Source of the DNA: an uncultured Clostridia bacterium
GTDB lineage: Bacteria > Bacillota_A > Clostridia > Christensenellales > Aristaeellaceae
Reading direction: 5' to 3'
Length of the DNA: 5,880 bases
Assembly (NCBI GenBank): GCA_934645275.1
Contig: CAKUDW010000137.1
Span: 1-5,880, forward strand
Position numbers and translations under genes: made by a program. Under the pieces are notes generated by a model that did no database searches, was not told the DNA's origin, and was given only the letters and a program-made list of their open reading frames with translations. Shown here piece by piece: positions 5,117 through 5,880 of the stretch (the first letter of the stretch is position 1; each line of letters opens with the position of its first letter).

Positions 5117-5880
5117 AATTCTGCACTCCGCCGGGCGACCGCTTTCCGTAAATGAAATTTGCGCGCAATCCAGCGGCAATGCTAGAAATGTACAGTTGGC
5201 GCTGGATGAACTGATGCGTGACGCGCGCGCGACCAGAACGCGCAAGGGTAAATTCGCAGCTGCGGAACTGCTCGGACTGATTCGTGGCCGTGCATTTTTT
5301 ACCCATGGCGGCGCGCCCATGCTGATAGCGGACGATTCAGCGCTTCGACTTCGCATCGTTGAAAGCCGCCTGAAGCCCCTGCCGGACGATCTGCTGTTAT
5401 GCCGTTCGTTGGGCGGCGACGCCTGTGAAATAGAACAGATATGCGCACGCAAAATGACCTCTATCTGCGGCTGTGTGCGCTTTGACCGGGATCGCCGCCG
5501 CCACGGACAGCGCGAATTCGAGCGCGTGCATGCCGCAGCCACTCCTTGTGACCCACGCATTCCATATTCAATATCGCTGGGCGGTGATCTAAGCTTTGTA
5601 CGCAACAACGAATTGGCGTTGATTGCCATAGACGCTTATCCGGAAGGAAATTCTCCCATACGTGGCCATGTGGAGCGCATACTGGGCAATGCTTCCAGCA
5701 TGCTTGCGCGCATGCGCACCGTCGCCGAAACCCATGGCTTTCCGGACATATTTCCAGAGAATGTTGAAAGTGAAGCGCTGCCGGGCGTACCCAAAATCAG
5801 TGCGCGCCGCGCAGATTTCCGCAATATGTTGATCTTTACCATCGACGGCGCTTCCTCGCGCGACTTTGACGATGCAGTAT
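5097..5880 (+). CDS. rnr: Ribonuclease R, 3'-5' exoribonuclease (N-terminal part, 3' end off window)
   Basis: The frame runs for 261 codons from ATG at 5097 to the right edge. Residues 1-60 form a winged-helix domain (MKDAILEILHSAGRPLSVNE) as in RNase R rather than RNase II. Two cold-shock/OB domains follow at about 60-130 and 140-225, the second ending in RGHVERILG and FPDIFPENV, typical of RNase R. The catalytic RNB domain begins at about 236, with FTIDGASSRDFDDAV at 247-261. Asp250, 256, 258 and 259 have exactly the spacing of the Mg-binding aspartates of E. coli RNase R (272, 278, 280, 281). RNase R degrades structured RNA in the cytoplasm and helps in tmRNA and rRNA quality control. The first OB domain is diverged, with RGRAFF where the family has a GFGF-like strand. 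The ribosome binding site is weak (GGGG at 5082-5085). Genes of this family run to roughly 700-800 residues, so about two thirds is missing. Confidence 0.93.
   Translation, partial: MKDAILEILHSAGRPLSVNEICAQSSGNARNVQLALDELMRDARATRTRKGKFAAAELLGLIRGRAFFTHGGAPMLIADDSALRLRIVESRLKPLPDDLLLCRSLGGDACEIEQICARKMTSICGCVRFDRDRRRHGQREFERVHAAATPCDPRIPYSISLGGDLSFVRNNELALIAIDAYPEGNSPIRGHVERILGNASSMLARMRTVAETHGFPDIFPENVESEALPGVPKISARRADFRNMLIFTIDGASSRDFDDAV

Noticed and set aside
5030..5629. Minus-strand frame of 199 codons opposite rnr
   Set aside because: It is Ser/Arg-rich antisense sequence over a clear RNase R N-terminus.

Overview
The window looks like a piece of a Bacillota (probably Clostridia, perhaps gut-associated) chromosome. 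This is inference from content: AGGAGG-type ribosome binding sites before the minus-strand genes, extended -10 promoters, a FeoA-FeoB fusion followed by a small FeoB-associated Cys-rich membrane protein, and a secreted protein with a Thr-Glu-Ala-Pro stalk and bacterial Ig-like (Big_2) modules. No rRNA, tRNA, CRISPR array, transposase or phage gene was seen.

Layout from left to right. Positions 1-2129 (minus strand) hold the first 709 codons of an exported, modular surface protein: signal peptide, eleven exact-length hexapeptide repeats, an SH3-like module, then about five Ig-like modules. Its C-terminus lies beyond the left edge. Positions 2130-2376 are non-coding: a well-formed promoter for the surface protein, a hairpin in its leader, and a 58-nt imperfect hairpin just after the upstream operon that probably ends or stabilises that transcript. 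Positions 2377-4909 (minus strand) are a two-gene ferrous-iron uptake operon: a 782-residue FeoA-FeoB fusion and, 13 nt downstream, a 56-residue membrane protein with seven cysteines. Positions 4910-5096 are a divergent intergenic region with one promoter facing each way, a T6/A6 dyad between them, and three copies of TTGCAT/ATGCAA around the feo promoter. Positions 5097-5880 (plus strand) hold the first 261 codons of RNase R, cut by the right edge just after its first catalytic aspartates.

How it works together: FeoA-FeoB and the Cys-rich protein form one Fe(II) import unit. The surface protein and RNase R are separate transcription units with no evident functional link to iron. Most genes are ordinary. 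The points most worth a second look are the TTGCAT dyad around the feo promoter, the strand-biased hairpin at the end of the feo operon, the regular hexapeptide stalk with exported cysteines, and a nine-codon ORF that overlaps the rnr start. I do not see convincing evidence for a wholly new system here.
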